Assembly: GCA_012032475.1 (NCBI GenBank)
Contig: JAAUSY010000015.1
Span: forward strand, 1-41,024
DNA length: 41,024 nt
Source: Chloroflexaceae bacterium
GTDB taxonomy: Bacteria > Chloroflexota > Chloroflexia > Chloroflexales > Chloroflexaceae
Direction of reading: 5' to 3'
The notes beneath the pieces are model-generated. The model searched no databases and had not been told where the DNA came from. It saw only the letters and a list, made by a program, of their open reading frames with translations. The translations under genes and the position numbers were made by a program. This document shows, in pieces, positions 23,894 through 31,898 of the stretch (position 1 is its first letter; each line of letters starts with the position of its first letter).

Positions 23894-24897
23894 TGGACCG
23901 TCAACCAGCTATGAGCCGTGAACCGCCAGTCTCCGACGGCCCGGTTCCCCCAACCGCCACCAGCGAGCAATCCGCAGCGGGTGAGACACCTCACCAGTCT
24001 CCCGTGCTGCGCCGCTGGCATTCCGACCGCCGCTGGCTCATCGCTGGCGGGGTGGGGTTGGTTCTGCTGCTGGTGGTGGGCATCCTCAGCCTCGACCAGG
24101 GAGCGCAACCCACGATGCCCGGTGGGGGAGGGCAGCGGGCGATTATGCTGGTCATCCCGGCGTTTCTGGCCGGGTTGCTCAGCTTTCTTTCGCCCTGCAC
24201 CCTCCCTGTCCTACCGGCCTATTTTGCCTTTACCTTTCAGGCAAGCAAGAAAAGCATCGTGCTGATGTCGGTGGCGTTCTTCCTGGGCCTGGCGACCACG
24301 CTGAGCCTCCTGGGGGCAGCGTTCACGGCGCTCGGCTCCCTGGTGCAGTCGCATCGCGAGACGCTGATGGTTGGCGGGGGGGTGCTCATCATCCTGTTCG
24401 GGTTCATCAGCTTCTTCGGAAAGGGCTTTGCCGGGCCGCAGATGAAGGAACGCCCGGTCGCCAGCGTGGCCGGCTCGTATCTCTATGGAGCGACCTTTGC
24501 GCTCGGCTGGACCGCCTGCCTTGGACCCATTCTGGGGGCACTCTTTACGCTGCTGGCCTCGCAGGGCATCGCCATCGTGCAGGGGGTCATCCTCTCATTT
24601 GTCTACGCCCTGGGTCTGGGGATGCCGCTCATGCTCATTGCGACGTTTTTCAGCCAGTTAGGGAGCGGCTCCCGCTTCTGGAAGCTCATGCGCGGCAAGG
24701 GATTCGAGGTGCGCGTCGGACCCTGGACCCTCTACCTCCACACCACCAGTATGATGAGCGGGGTGCTCTTGATTATCATCGGGGTGTTGCTGGCAACCAA
24801 CAGCCTGACCGCGCTGACCTCCCAGGCCCAGGCGAACCCCTTCTTCCACTGGCTCGAAGACGTGTATTTCACCCTCTCGACGAAGTTTCGCCTGTAG
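23890..24897 (+). CDS. CcdA/DsbD-like thiol-disulfide transmembrane transporter
   Basis: This 335-aa membrane protein is of the CcdA/DsbD transmembrane family, which carries reducing equivalents from cytoplasmic thioredoxin across the membrane for cytochrome c maturation or extracytoplasmic thiol reduction. After a Pro/Ser-rich cytoplasmic head (residues 1-45) there are about seven helices. The two redox cysteines are present: C103 in FLSPCTLPVLPAY and C210 in GWTACLGPILGA. The head is longer than in typical CcdA, and the C-terminal region has an extra helix and a short soluble tail. No ccs/res cytochrome-assembly partner is adjacent, so which thiol it serves is open. Confidence 0.87.
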   Translation: MMDRQPAMSREPPVSDGPVPPTATSEQSAAGETPHQSPVLRRWHSDRRWLIAGGVGLVLLLVVGILSLDQGAQPTMPGGGGQRAIMLVIPAFLAGLLSFLSPCTLPVLPAYFAFTFQASKKSIVLMSVAFFLGLATTLSLLGAAFTALGSLVQSHRETLMVGGGVLIILFGFISFFGKGFAGPQMKERPVASVAGSYLYGATFALGWTACLGPILGALFTLLASQGIAIVQGVILSFVYALGLGMPLMLIATFFSQLGSGSRFWKLMRGKGFEVRVGPWTLYLHTTSMMSGVLLIIIGVLLATNSLTALTSQAQANPFFHWLEDVYFTLSTKFRL

Positions 24898-24912
24898 TGA
24901 TATCCGGTCGTC

Positions 24913-24941
24913 TTGACAGGGTCGGAGCACCAGGGTATCAT
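24913..24941 (+). promoter_or_regulatory. Strong sigma-70-type promoter of the VanW gene
   Basis: A perfect TTGACA (24913-24918), 17-bp spacer and TATCAT (24936-24941). The start site should be about 24948, only 32 nt before the ATG at 24980, which separates this gene from the ccdA unit. Confidence 0.75.
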
Positions 24942-24979
24942 CCAGAGAGAGCAAGCAGAGCCATCGAGCAGACATCCGT

Positions 24980-26935
24980 ATGAGCCTCCTTTCGGACACG
25001 GTCAGAGACAACCCCACCGCAAACGCCACGGTCTCCGCCCCCCCATGGGAAGAAGGGGCGGAAGCACCCGGCCATCCTCACCCTGAGCGCTCCCAGGCGC
25101 AGGGACGACCGGCCCGCAAGCCGCGCAGTTGCCTGGTGCGGGTGCTCTTCCACCTCATCGGGTGGCCGGTGGTGCTGCTCATCGTGCTGGCTTTGCTCAC
25201 CGAGGCAGTGATATTGCTGCTGCTGTTTGGCGAGCACGACTACCTGGACCGGATTTACCCGAACATCCGCATCCAGGGGGTGGACCTGAGCAACCACTCG
25301 ACCCACTCGGCCCGCAACGCCCTGAACCAGCACTATGCGACGTTTCTGGACCATCCCGTAGAACTGCGCTTCAGCGACCAGGTGTGGTATCCCAGGGCTG
25401 AGGAGTTGGGCATTTCGCTCAATTTCGACCAGGCCATTCAGGAGGCCGCCGCGGTCGGGCACCGCGACACGCGGGTGGGCAATTTCCGCACGATTGCGGC
25501 GGTCTGGCAGCAGGGGATGGAACGCCCCCTGACCGTACAGGTTGACCAGCGGATGATGCAGCGCTATCTGCTTGGGGTTGCGCAGGCAATTGAACGACGC
25601 CCCCGCAATGCGAATATCGCTCTGAATGGCACCCAGGTCATTGTGACGCCAGAAAAAGATGGTCTCCAGGTGCTCGTGGATGAAACGCTCCAGGATATTA
25701 CGGTGGCGGTGCAGGCGCTCAACCCGCAACCCGTCCCGGTGAGGGTCCGTACCCGCATGCTCACCCCTGTCGTGCATGATAGCGATATTGCGCCGATAGC
25801 CAACGAGCTTCGGGCAATGCTTGCCAACCCGATTGTCCTGACCGGGCCAGAGAGCGAGTGCGGCGGCCCGTGCCGGTGGGAGTGGTCGCCGGAAGAGATT
25901 GCGCGGTGGGTGAGCCTGGCGCGTGGCTTCACGCCCGATGGTCACCCGACGGTCAGCATCCAGGTAGATCAGGTGGCGATTCGTAATGAACTGGTGCCCA
26001 TTGCCAAGACGCTGCGGCGAGAGGGAACGCTTCCTCGCCTCAACTGGAACGATGGGCAGGTGCAGATTTTTCAGCCGGGGTTGCCGGGGCGCGGGCTTGA
26101 TGTGACCCTCGTGCAATCCTACCTCAATGAGGCGCTGGCCGGAGGGCCGCGTACGTTGGGGTTGCCCTTTGTGCAGATCCCTCCGCCCGTTAATGAATTG
26201 AACCTTTCGACGTTGAACCTGCAAGGCCCGGTGAGCGTCGGCGTGAGTTCGTTCCGCCATTCAGAATCCTACCGCATTACGAACATTCGGGCCGGTGCCA
26301 ACCGGCTGCACGGGTTGCTTATCCCACCCGGTGCCGAATTTTCCTTCAACAACCACCTGGGGCCGGTGGATGCGAGCGGGGGGTTTGTGATGGGTTCGGC
26401 TATTGTGGACCACCGCGTTCAGCAGGAATGGGGCGGCGGGTTGTGCCAGGTTTCTACCACGATGTTTCGTGCGGCTTTCTGGGCTGGCCTGCCGGTCACA
26501 GAGCGGCACGAGCACGATTTTCGCATCATGTGGTATGAGGAACTGGGCGAACCGCCGGGGTTGGATGCAGCTATCTATACGGGAGTCGCCGACCTGCGCT
26601 TCATCAACGATACGGGGGGGTGGATTCTCATTCAGACCTGGGTGGACCTGAACCGGCAGCAGTTGTTCATTTCGTTCTATGGAAGCGCTCTGAATCGGCA
26701 TATCGAAATGAGCCACCGGATTATCAAAACGCTCCCCCGCCCGTCGCAGTCGGTCACGGTAGACGACCCCAAACTCCCCAGGGGGACCTTCCGCCAGACC
26801 GATTGGGCCCAACCCGGCCTGGTCGTCGAAGTCTACCGCGATGTCTGGGAAAACGGAACGCTGGTTCGGCGCGATACCTTCCCGACCACGTTCAAGGCGT
26901 GGCCGAACATTTTTGTGCGGGGCACCGGGCGATGA
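24980..26935 (+). CDS. VanW family protein with YoaR-like peptidoglycan-binding region
   Basis: This 651-aa membrane-anchored extracytoplasmic protein has a Pro-rich cytoplasmic head, a single helix (about residues 52-76), two YoaR/peptidoglycan-binding-like repeats (about 90-400), and a VanW domain (about 415-560). The VanW domain is recognisable from PPGAEFSFNNHLGPV, GGGLCQVSTTMFRAAFWAGL and RHEHDF. A short beta-rich tail follows. VanW proteins occur in cell-wall and glycopeptide-resistance contexts, but their enzymatic role is unknown; there are no other van genes here, so a resistance function is not implied. The ribosome-binding site before the ATG is weak, but the start agrees with the promoter at 24913. 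Confidence 0.88.
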   Translation: MSLLSDTVRDNPTANATVSAPPWEEGAEAPGHPHPERSQAQGRPARKPRSCLVRVLFHLIGWPVVLLIVLALLTEAVILLLLFGEHDYLDRIYPNIRIQGVDLSNHSTHSARNALNQHYATFLDHPVELRFSDQVWYPRAEELGISLNFDQAIQEAAAVGHRDTRVGNFRTIAAVWQQGMERPLTVQVDQRMMQRYLLGVAQAIERRPRNANIALNGTQVIVTPEKDGLQVLVDETLQDITVAVQALNPQPVPVRVRTRMLTPVVHDSDIAPIANELRAMLANPIVLTGPESECGGPCRWEWSPEEIARWVSLARGFTPDGHPTVSIQVDQVAIRNELVPIAKTLRREGTLPRLNWNDGQVQIFQPGLPGRGLDVTLVQSYLNEALAGGPRTLGLPFVQIPPPVNELNLSTLNLQGPVSVGVSSFRHSESYRITNIRAGANRLHGLLIPPGAEFSFNNHLGPVDASGGFVMGSAIVDHRVQQEWGGGLCQVSTTMFRAAFWAGLPVTERHEHDFRIMWYEELGEPPGLDAAIYTGVADLRFINDTGGWILIQTWVDLNRQQLFISFYGSALNRHIEMSHRIIKTLPRPSQSVTVDDPKLPRGTFRQTDWAQPGLVVEVYRDVWENGTLVRRDTFPTTFKAWPNIFVRGTGR

Positions 26936-26975
26936 GGTGGGGTCCCTGGGAGCGGTCTCGCCATTCTTCTCGCCC

Positions 26976-27001
26976 GCCCGTGTTCGGGCTTCTCGCTTCT
27001 T
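26976..27001 (+). terminator. Possible intrinsic terminator after the VanW gene
   Basis: GCCCG-TGTT-CGGGC (26976-26989) is followed by a pyrimidine-rich stretch with several T. The stem is short and the T-tract interrupted, so the call is weak, but the position between the VanW stop and the tRNA promoter fits. Confidence 0.35.
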
Positions 27002-27029
27002 GACGGGTCGGGGGTGCTCGTGGTACTAT
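27000..27029 (+). promoter_or_regulatory. tRNA promoter
   Basis: TTGACG (27000-27005), 18-bp spacer and TACTAT (27024-27029), preceded by TGG. The predicted start is about 9 bp upstream of the tRNA 5' end. Confidence 0.6.
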
Positions 27030-27044
27030 ATCAGGGTGATGCTG

Positions 27045-27120
27045 GCCGGGGTAGCTCAGGGGTCAGAGCGAACGACTCATAATCGTTAGGTCGAGGGTTC
27101 AATTCCCTCCCCCGGCACCA
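27045..27120 (+). tRNA. tRNA with CAT anticodon (elongator Met, or Ile2)
   Basis: It has a seven-base acceptor stem GCCGGGG/CCCCGGC, a D arm GCTC...GAGC, anticodon stem AACGA/TCGTT with loop CTCATAA (anticodon CAT), T arm GAGGG-TTCAATT-CCCTC, and an encoded CCA end. The anticodon stem lacks the three G:C pairs of initiator tRNA and position 1:72 is paired, so it is not the initiator. Elongator Met and lysidine-modified Ile2 cannot be told apart here, though the anticodon arm resembles Ile2 somewhat. Confidence 0.95.
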
Positions 27121-27173
27121 CCTTTCCTTCCCCTTTCCCGAATCCCTCTTCTCCGAAACAGAATCGAAGGCCC

Positions 27174-27653
27174 ATGCCACTCCTGGTTGATGGACACAAT
27201 CTGATCGGGCAGATGCCCGGCCTGAGCCTGGCGTTGCCCGACGATGAAGCCCAACTGGTGATGCTGCTGAGGCGCTATGTGGCCCAGAAGCGGGGACGGC
27301 GGGTGGTGGTAGTCTTCGACCGGGGGGTCTACGGGCACCCGTATGACCTCAATGGCTATGGGGTTGAATGCTCTTTCGCGAAGTCCCCGCGGGATGCGGA
27401 CGATGAACTCATCCGGCGCATCCGTTCCATCAAGCGGCAGAGCGCCTGGCAGGTGGTGACCTCTGACCGGGCGGTGGCCGGAGAAGCCCGTGCCCACAAG
27501 GTGCGAGTCATCCCTTCGCACGAATTTGCCCGCCAGTTGATCAAGCCCAGGAACCCCGTGGTGCGCCGCGAGGCCAAGTATGGCGAGCATCCGCTCAAGT
27601 CCCACGAGATTGAGGAGTGGTTGCGGCTGTTTGGGGCAGAGGACGAGTTATGA
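27174..27653 (+). CDS. YacP-like NYN-domain ribonuclease
   Basis: This 159-aa PIN-like NYN domain protein is related to the YacP/Rae1 ribosome-associated endoribonucleases. Visible acidic and polar active-site positions are in PLLVDGHNLIG (D6, N9), VVVFDRG, SPRDADDELIRRI and VTSDRAVAG. It is slightly shorter than Bacillus YacP and ends in an acidic tail. It begins 53 bp after the tRNA and may share its transcript. The gene converges on the diguanylate cyclase gene, with 19 bp between the stops. Confidence 0.85.
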   Translation: MPLLVDGHNLIGQMPGLSLALPDDEAQLVMLLRRYVAQKRGRRVVVVFDRGVYGHPYDLNGYGVECSFAKSPRDADDELIRRIRSIKRQSAWQVVTSDRAVAGEARAHKVRVIPSHEFARQLIKPRNPVVRREAKYGEHPLKSHEIEEWLRLFGAEDEL

Positions 27654-27672
27654 CCTCACTTCCGCACCCGGC

Positions 27673-29364
27673 CTATTCCATCAGCCCGGCAACCACAATC
27701 TGGTCGCGTCCCCTGGTTTTGGCGAGATAGAGCGCACAGTCAGCGGCTTTGACCACTGCCTCGTCGGTTGCGCCGTGCTCCGGGAAGATGGCAACCCCCA
27801 GAGAAGCCGTGATGGACCGGAGGGGGTGCCCGTCGTGCTGAACCTGCAAATTCCTGATGAGCGTGAGCAGTTGCTCGGCTCGTCGGTAGGTTTGCTCAAG
27901 TGTGGCTCCAGGAAGAATCAAGGTAAACTCTTCTCCCCCATAGCGGCAAACGATATCCTCGCCACGGGTCTGGGTTTGCAGCGCAGACCCCAGGGCCCGC
28001 AGGAGGGTGTCCCCCCCGTCGTGCCCGTAGGTGTCATTGAACTGTTTGAAGTGGTCAATATCGAGCATAATGACCCCGACCGGGTGCGCGTGACGGTGGG
28101 CCCGCTGCAATTCGCGTTTCAGCGTTTCGTCCAGGTAGCGGCGGTTAAACAGGCCGGTCAACGGGTCTCGGACGGCCTGATTGCGCAGGCGCTCACGCAG
28201 GTGCAAGTTCGAGAGTTCCAGCGCCAGTTTTCGGGCTGTGGTGACGGCCAGGTGTTCCCAGAGGTCGCGCACCGATTGAGGGAGGTGTGGGCCATTGCGC
28301 AGGTGCAGCACGCCCATCGTTTCTCCGTGGGCAACCAGCGGAACACACGCATAGGGAACAGCCCCCGCCGAGATGGATCGGTCAATGGGGCACAGGTGGC
28401 AGCGCTGAGCACTCTGGGGATCGTTAATCAGGTGCAGGTGATGACCCTGGACGACGGGGCAATGGTGGGGGGTGACGACCCGCTGGCCTGGGGGATGAGG
28501 CCCCCACCTGGCAACCAGCGACATTTCGCCTCTGGAAAGGGACATATAGAGCGCTCCCGATTGGTTGGGGAAGAGTTGGGCAACGATGTGCTCGACAATG
28601 GTGTAGGCATCATCCAGGGATTCGCAGAAATGAATTTTGTCGCCCATTTCGTTGAGGAGCGTGATATCGTGGTTGCGTTGCGTCAGTTCGTCTACGGAGT
28701 GTTTCAACTGCTGGTTGGCCTGCTCAAGGGCTTCTTGCGCTTGCTTGAGGTCGCTAATGTCGCGGGAGATGCTGAAGAAGACGTCGCGGTTGTCCCAGTT
28801 TCCGTGGGTCACTCGCGTCTGAACGGGAATGAGCGTTCCATCGCTGGTTTGCAGCGGGATGGTGCAAACGGCGCTCTGGCCGGATATCATCGCGACGATG
28901 GCATCCAGGGCCTCGTGCTGCTGGTCCGGAGGGTAGATGTTGAGCATGTGCATGTTCTGCAAGGCCTCCGGAACATATCCCAGACGCCGCCAGACCACCG
29001 GGTTGGAGTGCAGGATATGCCCATCCACATCGAACACGAACAGGAAATCGTCCACCTTGTCGAAGAGGGTCTGCAATCGGTGTTCGCTCTCGCGCCATTC
29101 CTGCTCTTTCTCCTGGCGCTGGTATATTTCAGCCTGGAGGGCTTTGTTGGCTCTTGCCAGTTCGAGGGTGCGTTCCTGGACGCGCTGCTCCAGTTCAGCG
29201 TTCATTCGGTGCAGGGCGTCTTCCGCTCGTCGGCGTTCAATCATCAGGTGCGCGATCATTTGTTCAAGCTCGGCAATTCGCTGGTGCAGGGCAGTGATTT
29301 CGGCCAGGGTTTCTGGCTCTTCCACGGGTAGGATTTCTGTTTGTACAGGTGTCGAGTTGACCAT
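27673..29364 (-). CDS. Diguanylate cyclase with PAS and GAF sensor domains
   Basis: This 563-aa soluble signalling enzyme makes cyclic di-GMP from two GTP. Domains in order are an N-terminal coiled coil (about 20-95), PAS (about 95-210), a second short coiled coil, GAF (about 240-390) and GGDEF (about 395-563). The active-site motif is GGEEF in RYGGEEFTLIL, with the product-inhibition I-site RGED (RxxD) exactly five residues before it, so both catalysis and feedback inhibition should work. The GAF domain carries a CP...CHLCP cluster seen in related cyclases. There are no membrane segments. The ATG at 29364 follows GAGAGGGA. The signal sensed cannot be told. Confidence 0.92.
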   Translation of the reverse strand: MVNSTPVQTEILPVEEPETLAEITALHQRIAELEQMIAHLMIERRRAEDALHRMNAELEQRVQERTLELARANKALQAEIYQRQEKEQEWRESEHRLQTLFDKVDDFLFVFDVDGHILHSNPVVWRRLGYVPEALQNMHMLNIYPPDQQHEALDAIVAMISGQSAVCTIPLQTSDGTLIPVQTRVTHGNWDNRDVFFSISRDISDLKQAQEALEQANQQLKHSVDELTQRNHDITLLNEMGDKIHFCESLDDAYTIVEHIVAQLFPNQSGALYMSLSRGEMSLVARWGPHPPGQRVVTPHHCPVVQGHHLHLINDPQSAQRCHLCPIDRSISAGAVPYACVPLVAHGETMGVLHLRNGPHLPQSVRDLWEHLAVTTARKLALELSNLHLRERLRNQAVRDPLTGLFNRRYLDETLKRELQRAHRHAHPVGVIMLDIDHFKQFNDTYGHDGGDTLLRALGSALQTQTRGEDIVCRYGGEEFTLILPGATLEQTYRRAEQLLTLIRNLQVQHDGHPLRSITASLGVAIFPEHGATDEAVVKAADCALYLAKTRGRDQIVVAGLME

Positions 29365-29502
29365 ACTGGTTCCCTCTCGGTTTCCCTTGTCGTCGGTCGG
29401 AACATATCGCTGCCCGGTGTTTTGCTGTTTCTCTCTGATAGAACGTTTTAATCCTGGGTCCCCCTCTATGTGACCAGACGATGGTCGGTCGTTTTCATTT
29501 CT

Positions 29503-29508
29503 ATTGTA
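29503..29508 (-). promoter_or_regulatory. Extended -10 promoter of the diguanylate cyclase gene
   Basis: On the minus strand TGG precedes TACAAT (29508-29503), with no clear -35. The leader would be about 130 nt. It lies in the 343-bp gap 29365-29707 between divergent genes, which otherwise holds only the opposite promoter at 29559-29567. Confidence 0.5.
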
Positions 29509-29558
29509 CCATCATACCGCCTGAAATGCCCCTGCCACCCGGTCGCCCATGCTTTTTC

Positions 29559-29567
29559 TGATACAAT
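29559..29567 (+). promoter_or_regulatory. Extended -10 promoter of dnaG
   Basis: TGA-TACAAT at 29559-29567 has no clear -35. The predicted leader to the dnaG ATG at 29708 is about 135 nt, so the in-frame upstream codons from 29549 are not translated. Confidence 0.5.
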
Positions 29568-29707
29568 GTAGGCGTCGAGGTCAGAGCCAGCGACCCGGCC
29601 TCTGGCTTTTTGCTTCACCACTCATTTCATTCGCCGGTTCTGCGCTTGCAAAGGGACGCAGCAGGCTTGTGCGAGGAGGAACGGCACAAGGGAAGGGGTT
29701 GTCGTCT

Positions 29708-31898
29708 ATGGGGGTGATTGACGAGATCAAGACCCGCCTGGATATTGTCGAGGTAATTGGGGAGCATGTGGCGCTGCGCAAGGCGGGGCGGGCCTACCTG
29801 GGCTTCTGCCCGTTTCACTCGAACACCCGCACCCCGGCCTTTACGGTCTACCCGGACACCCAGAGTTTCTATTGCTTCGGGTGCCACGCGGCCGGTTCTG
29901 TGTTCGATTTTGTGATGCGCATGCAGGGGCTAGCGTTTCGGGAGGCGCTCCAGGAGCTTGCCCGGCGGGCCGGGGTGGTGCTCCAGGAGCGTGGCACCGA
30001 GGAGCAGGCGCAGGACCAGCACCGCACCCGCCTGCTTGAGATAAACCAGGCCGCGGCCCGCTACTTCCACTACCTCCTGCTTCAGCACCAGCGTGGGCAA
30101 CCAGGGCGCGACTACGTTGAGCGGCGAGATATCGCCACGCCCATGGTCGAGCTGTTTCAGCTTGGGTATAGCCTGGAGACGTGGGATAACCTGCTGCGGT
30201 ATCTCACAGAGCGCAAGGGGTTTGCCCCGGAGGAAATTGCCGAAGCGGGCCTGGCCGTTCGCCGCGAACAGGGAGGGTGGTATGACCGGTTTCGTGGCCG
30301 GCTGATGTTCCCCATCCACACGCTCAAGGGGGAGTTGGTCGGGTTCGGGGGGCGGGCGCTTGACCAGACCCTTCCCAAGTATCTGAATACGCCCCAGACG
30401 CTGCTTTTTGAGAAGAGCCAGGTGCTCTACGGGTTGCACCAGGCCCGTGACGCGATCCGCGGAGCGGACGCGGCGGTGGTGGTGGAAGGCTATATAGACG
30501 TGATTACGGCCCACCAGCACGGGTTTCCGAACGTGGTGGCTCCCCTGGGGACCGCGCTCACGGCGGGGCATGTTGCCCTGCTCAAGCGGCTCTCGCGCCA
30601 TGTCTCCCTGGCGCTGGACGCCGACGCCGCCGGGCAGCGGGCTACATTGCGCGGTATCCAGACGTTGCAGAGCGCCCAGGAACCGGGGGAGGGGGAGGAG
30701 CCGGGCGACGACGTGCGGCCAGTGGTCACAGCACAGGGGTTGGTGCGGTGGGAACGCGATATGACCCTGCGCATTATCAAGCTGCCTGCAGGCCGGGACC
30801 CCGACGAGGTCATTCGGGCCGACCCGCAGCACTGGCGTGACCTGGTCGCTGCGGCAGTGCCGGTGGTGGATTTTTATCTGGACGCCTACACTGCCGACCT
30901 GGACCTTTCGGATGCGCACCACCGCCGAACAGCTCTGGAGCGGTTGTTGCCGGTGGTTGCGCAGCTTGACGCCGTGCAGCGGCGAATCTATGTGGAGCAG
31001 CTTGAGCGGATGGTGGGGGTCCGGGCGGAACTGCTCCTGGGGATGGTCCACGAAACCCATCAGCGGATGGAGCAGGAGAGCCGCCAGCGAGCGCGGGAAC
31101 GGTCTGGCAGCGCCCGGTCTCCCTCGCCGGGGTAGAGCGTCCAGGCACCGGTGGAGGGGACCAGGGTTCCCCCGCGAGGGGACCCAACAGGTCTCCAGGG
31201 TCGGGGCGACCGAGCGGGCCGGCCCGACCGGGTTGACCCGGCGGTCCGGGGGAGGGGTCATTCCCGACCCACGCCTGGTGGCGCGGGGTTACCGCGCTCC
31301 GCCCCCACCGCCCGACCACGAAGACTACCTGATGGCGCTCATGCTGCGCTACCCTTCGACGTGTGCGGCGGTGGAGACCGCCATTGCCCAGGACCTGACC
31401 GCCTTTCCGCGGGTTGGCGAGATGCTTGGGAACGGGATTGAACACCTGCTGGAACGCCCCGAAAACCGGATGCTCTGGGGCGCGTGGGTGAGCGCCGGGT
31501 CGCCCCCGCTTGCAACTCCTCCCGACCATCCGGAGCCGGAGCCGGAGCCGAACCAGGACCCGCTGGTGAGCCAGAACCGGTGGATAGGAGAACTGGATGC
31601 TCTGCTGAGGGAGCATGTTGCGATGCTGGCGGCGCTGGTGCTTCCCACCACCGTGGAATATCAGCATCTCCAGGATGCCCGAAAGAGCGCCCGGCAGTTG
31701 CAAATGGCGCAGGCCCGCCACCGCGAGCGGGTGTTGCGATATCAGGCGGCTGAGCTGGAGCGCGAGGGCGCAGAAGAGGAGCATCGGGCGTGTGTGGCGG
31801 GACTGGCTGAGGTCTATCGCTACCTGGAGTTTCTCCGTCGGCCACCGCATGGGAAGTGGTATGATTTGCGTGATGTTGTGGGGAGGGGGCAGTTATGA
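29708..31898 (+). CDS. dnaG: DNA primase DnaG, frame changed in the linker before the C-terminal domain
   Basis: DnaG makes RNA primers for replication. From the ATG at 29708 (AAGGGG upstream) the first frame holds the zinc domain C34/H37/C56/C59 (CPFH...CFGC) and the RNA polymerase core. The TOPRIM acidic residues follow in VVVEGYIDV and LALDADAAGQ. It meets a stop at 31133-31135 after a Ser/Pro-rich end. The frame one base over then carries the helicase-binding-type C-terminal domain (DHEDYLMALMLRYP... to WYDLRDVVGRG) up to 31898, with no good start of its own. Removing one G in the GGGG just before the stop (31129-31132) joins them to about 730 codons. The C-terminal stop overlaps the ptsI-like start (ATGA), which supports translation of that part. 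Confidence 0.87.

Noticed and set aside
24980-26935. Glycopeptide resistance locus
   Set aside because: VanW alone, with no vanH/A/X or two-component genes nearby.
27045-27120. tRNA gene as an integration site of a mobile element
   Set aside because: No integrase, no repeated tRNA 3' end downstream, and flanking genes look housekeeping.
31151-31441. 96-codon third-frame ORF in the dnaG linker
   Set aside because: Arg/Gly/Pro-rich, overlaps the C-terminal DnaG frame and shows no domain.
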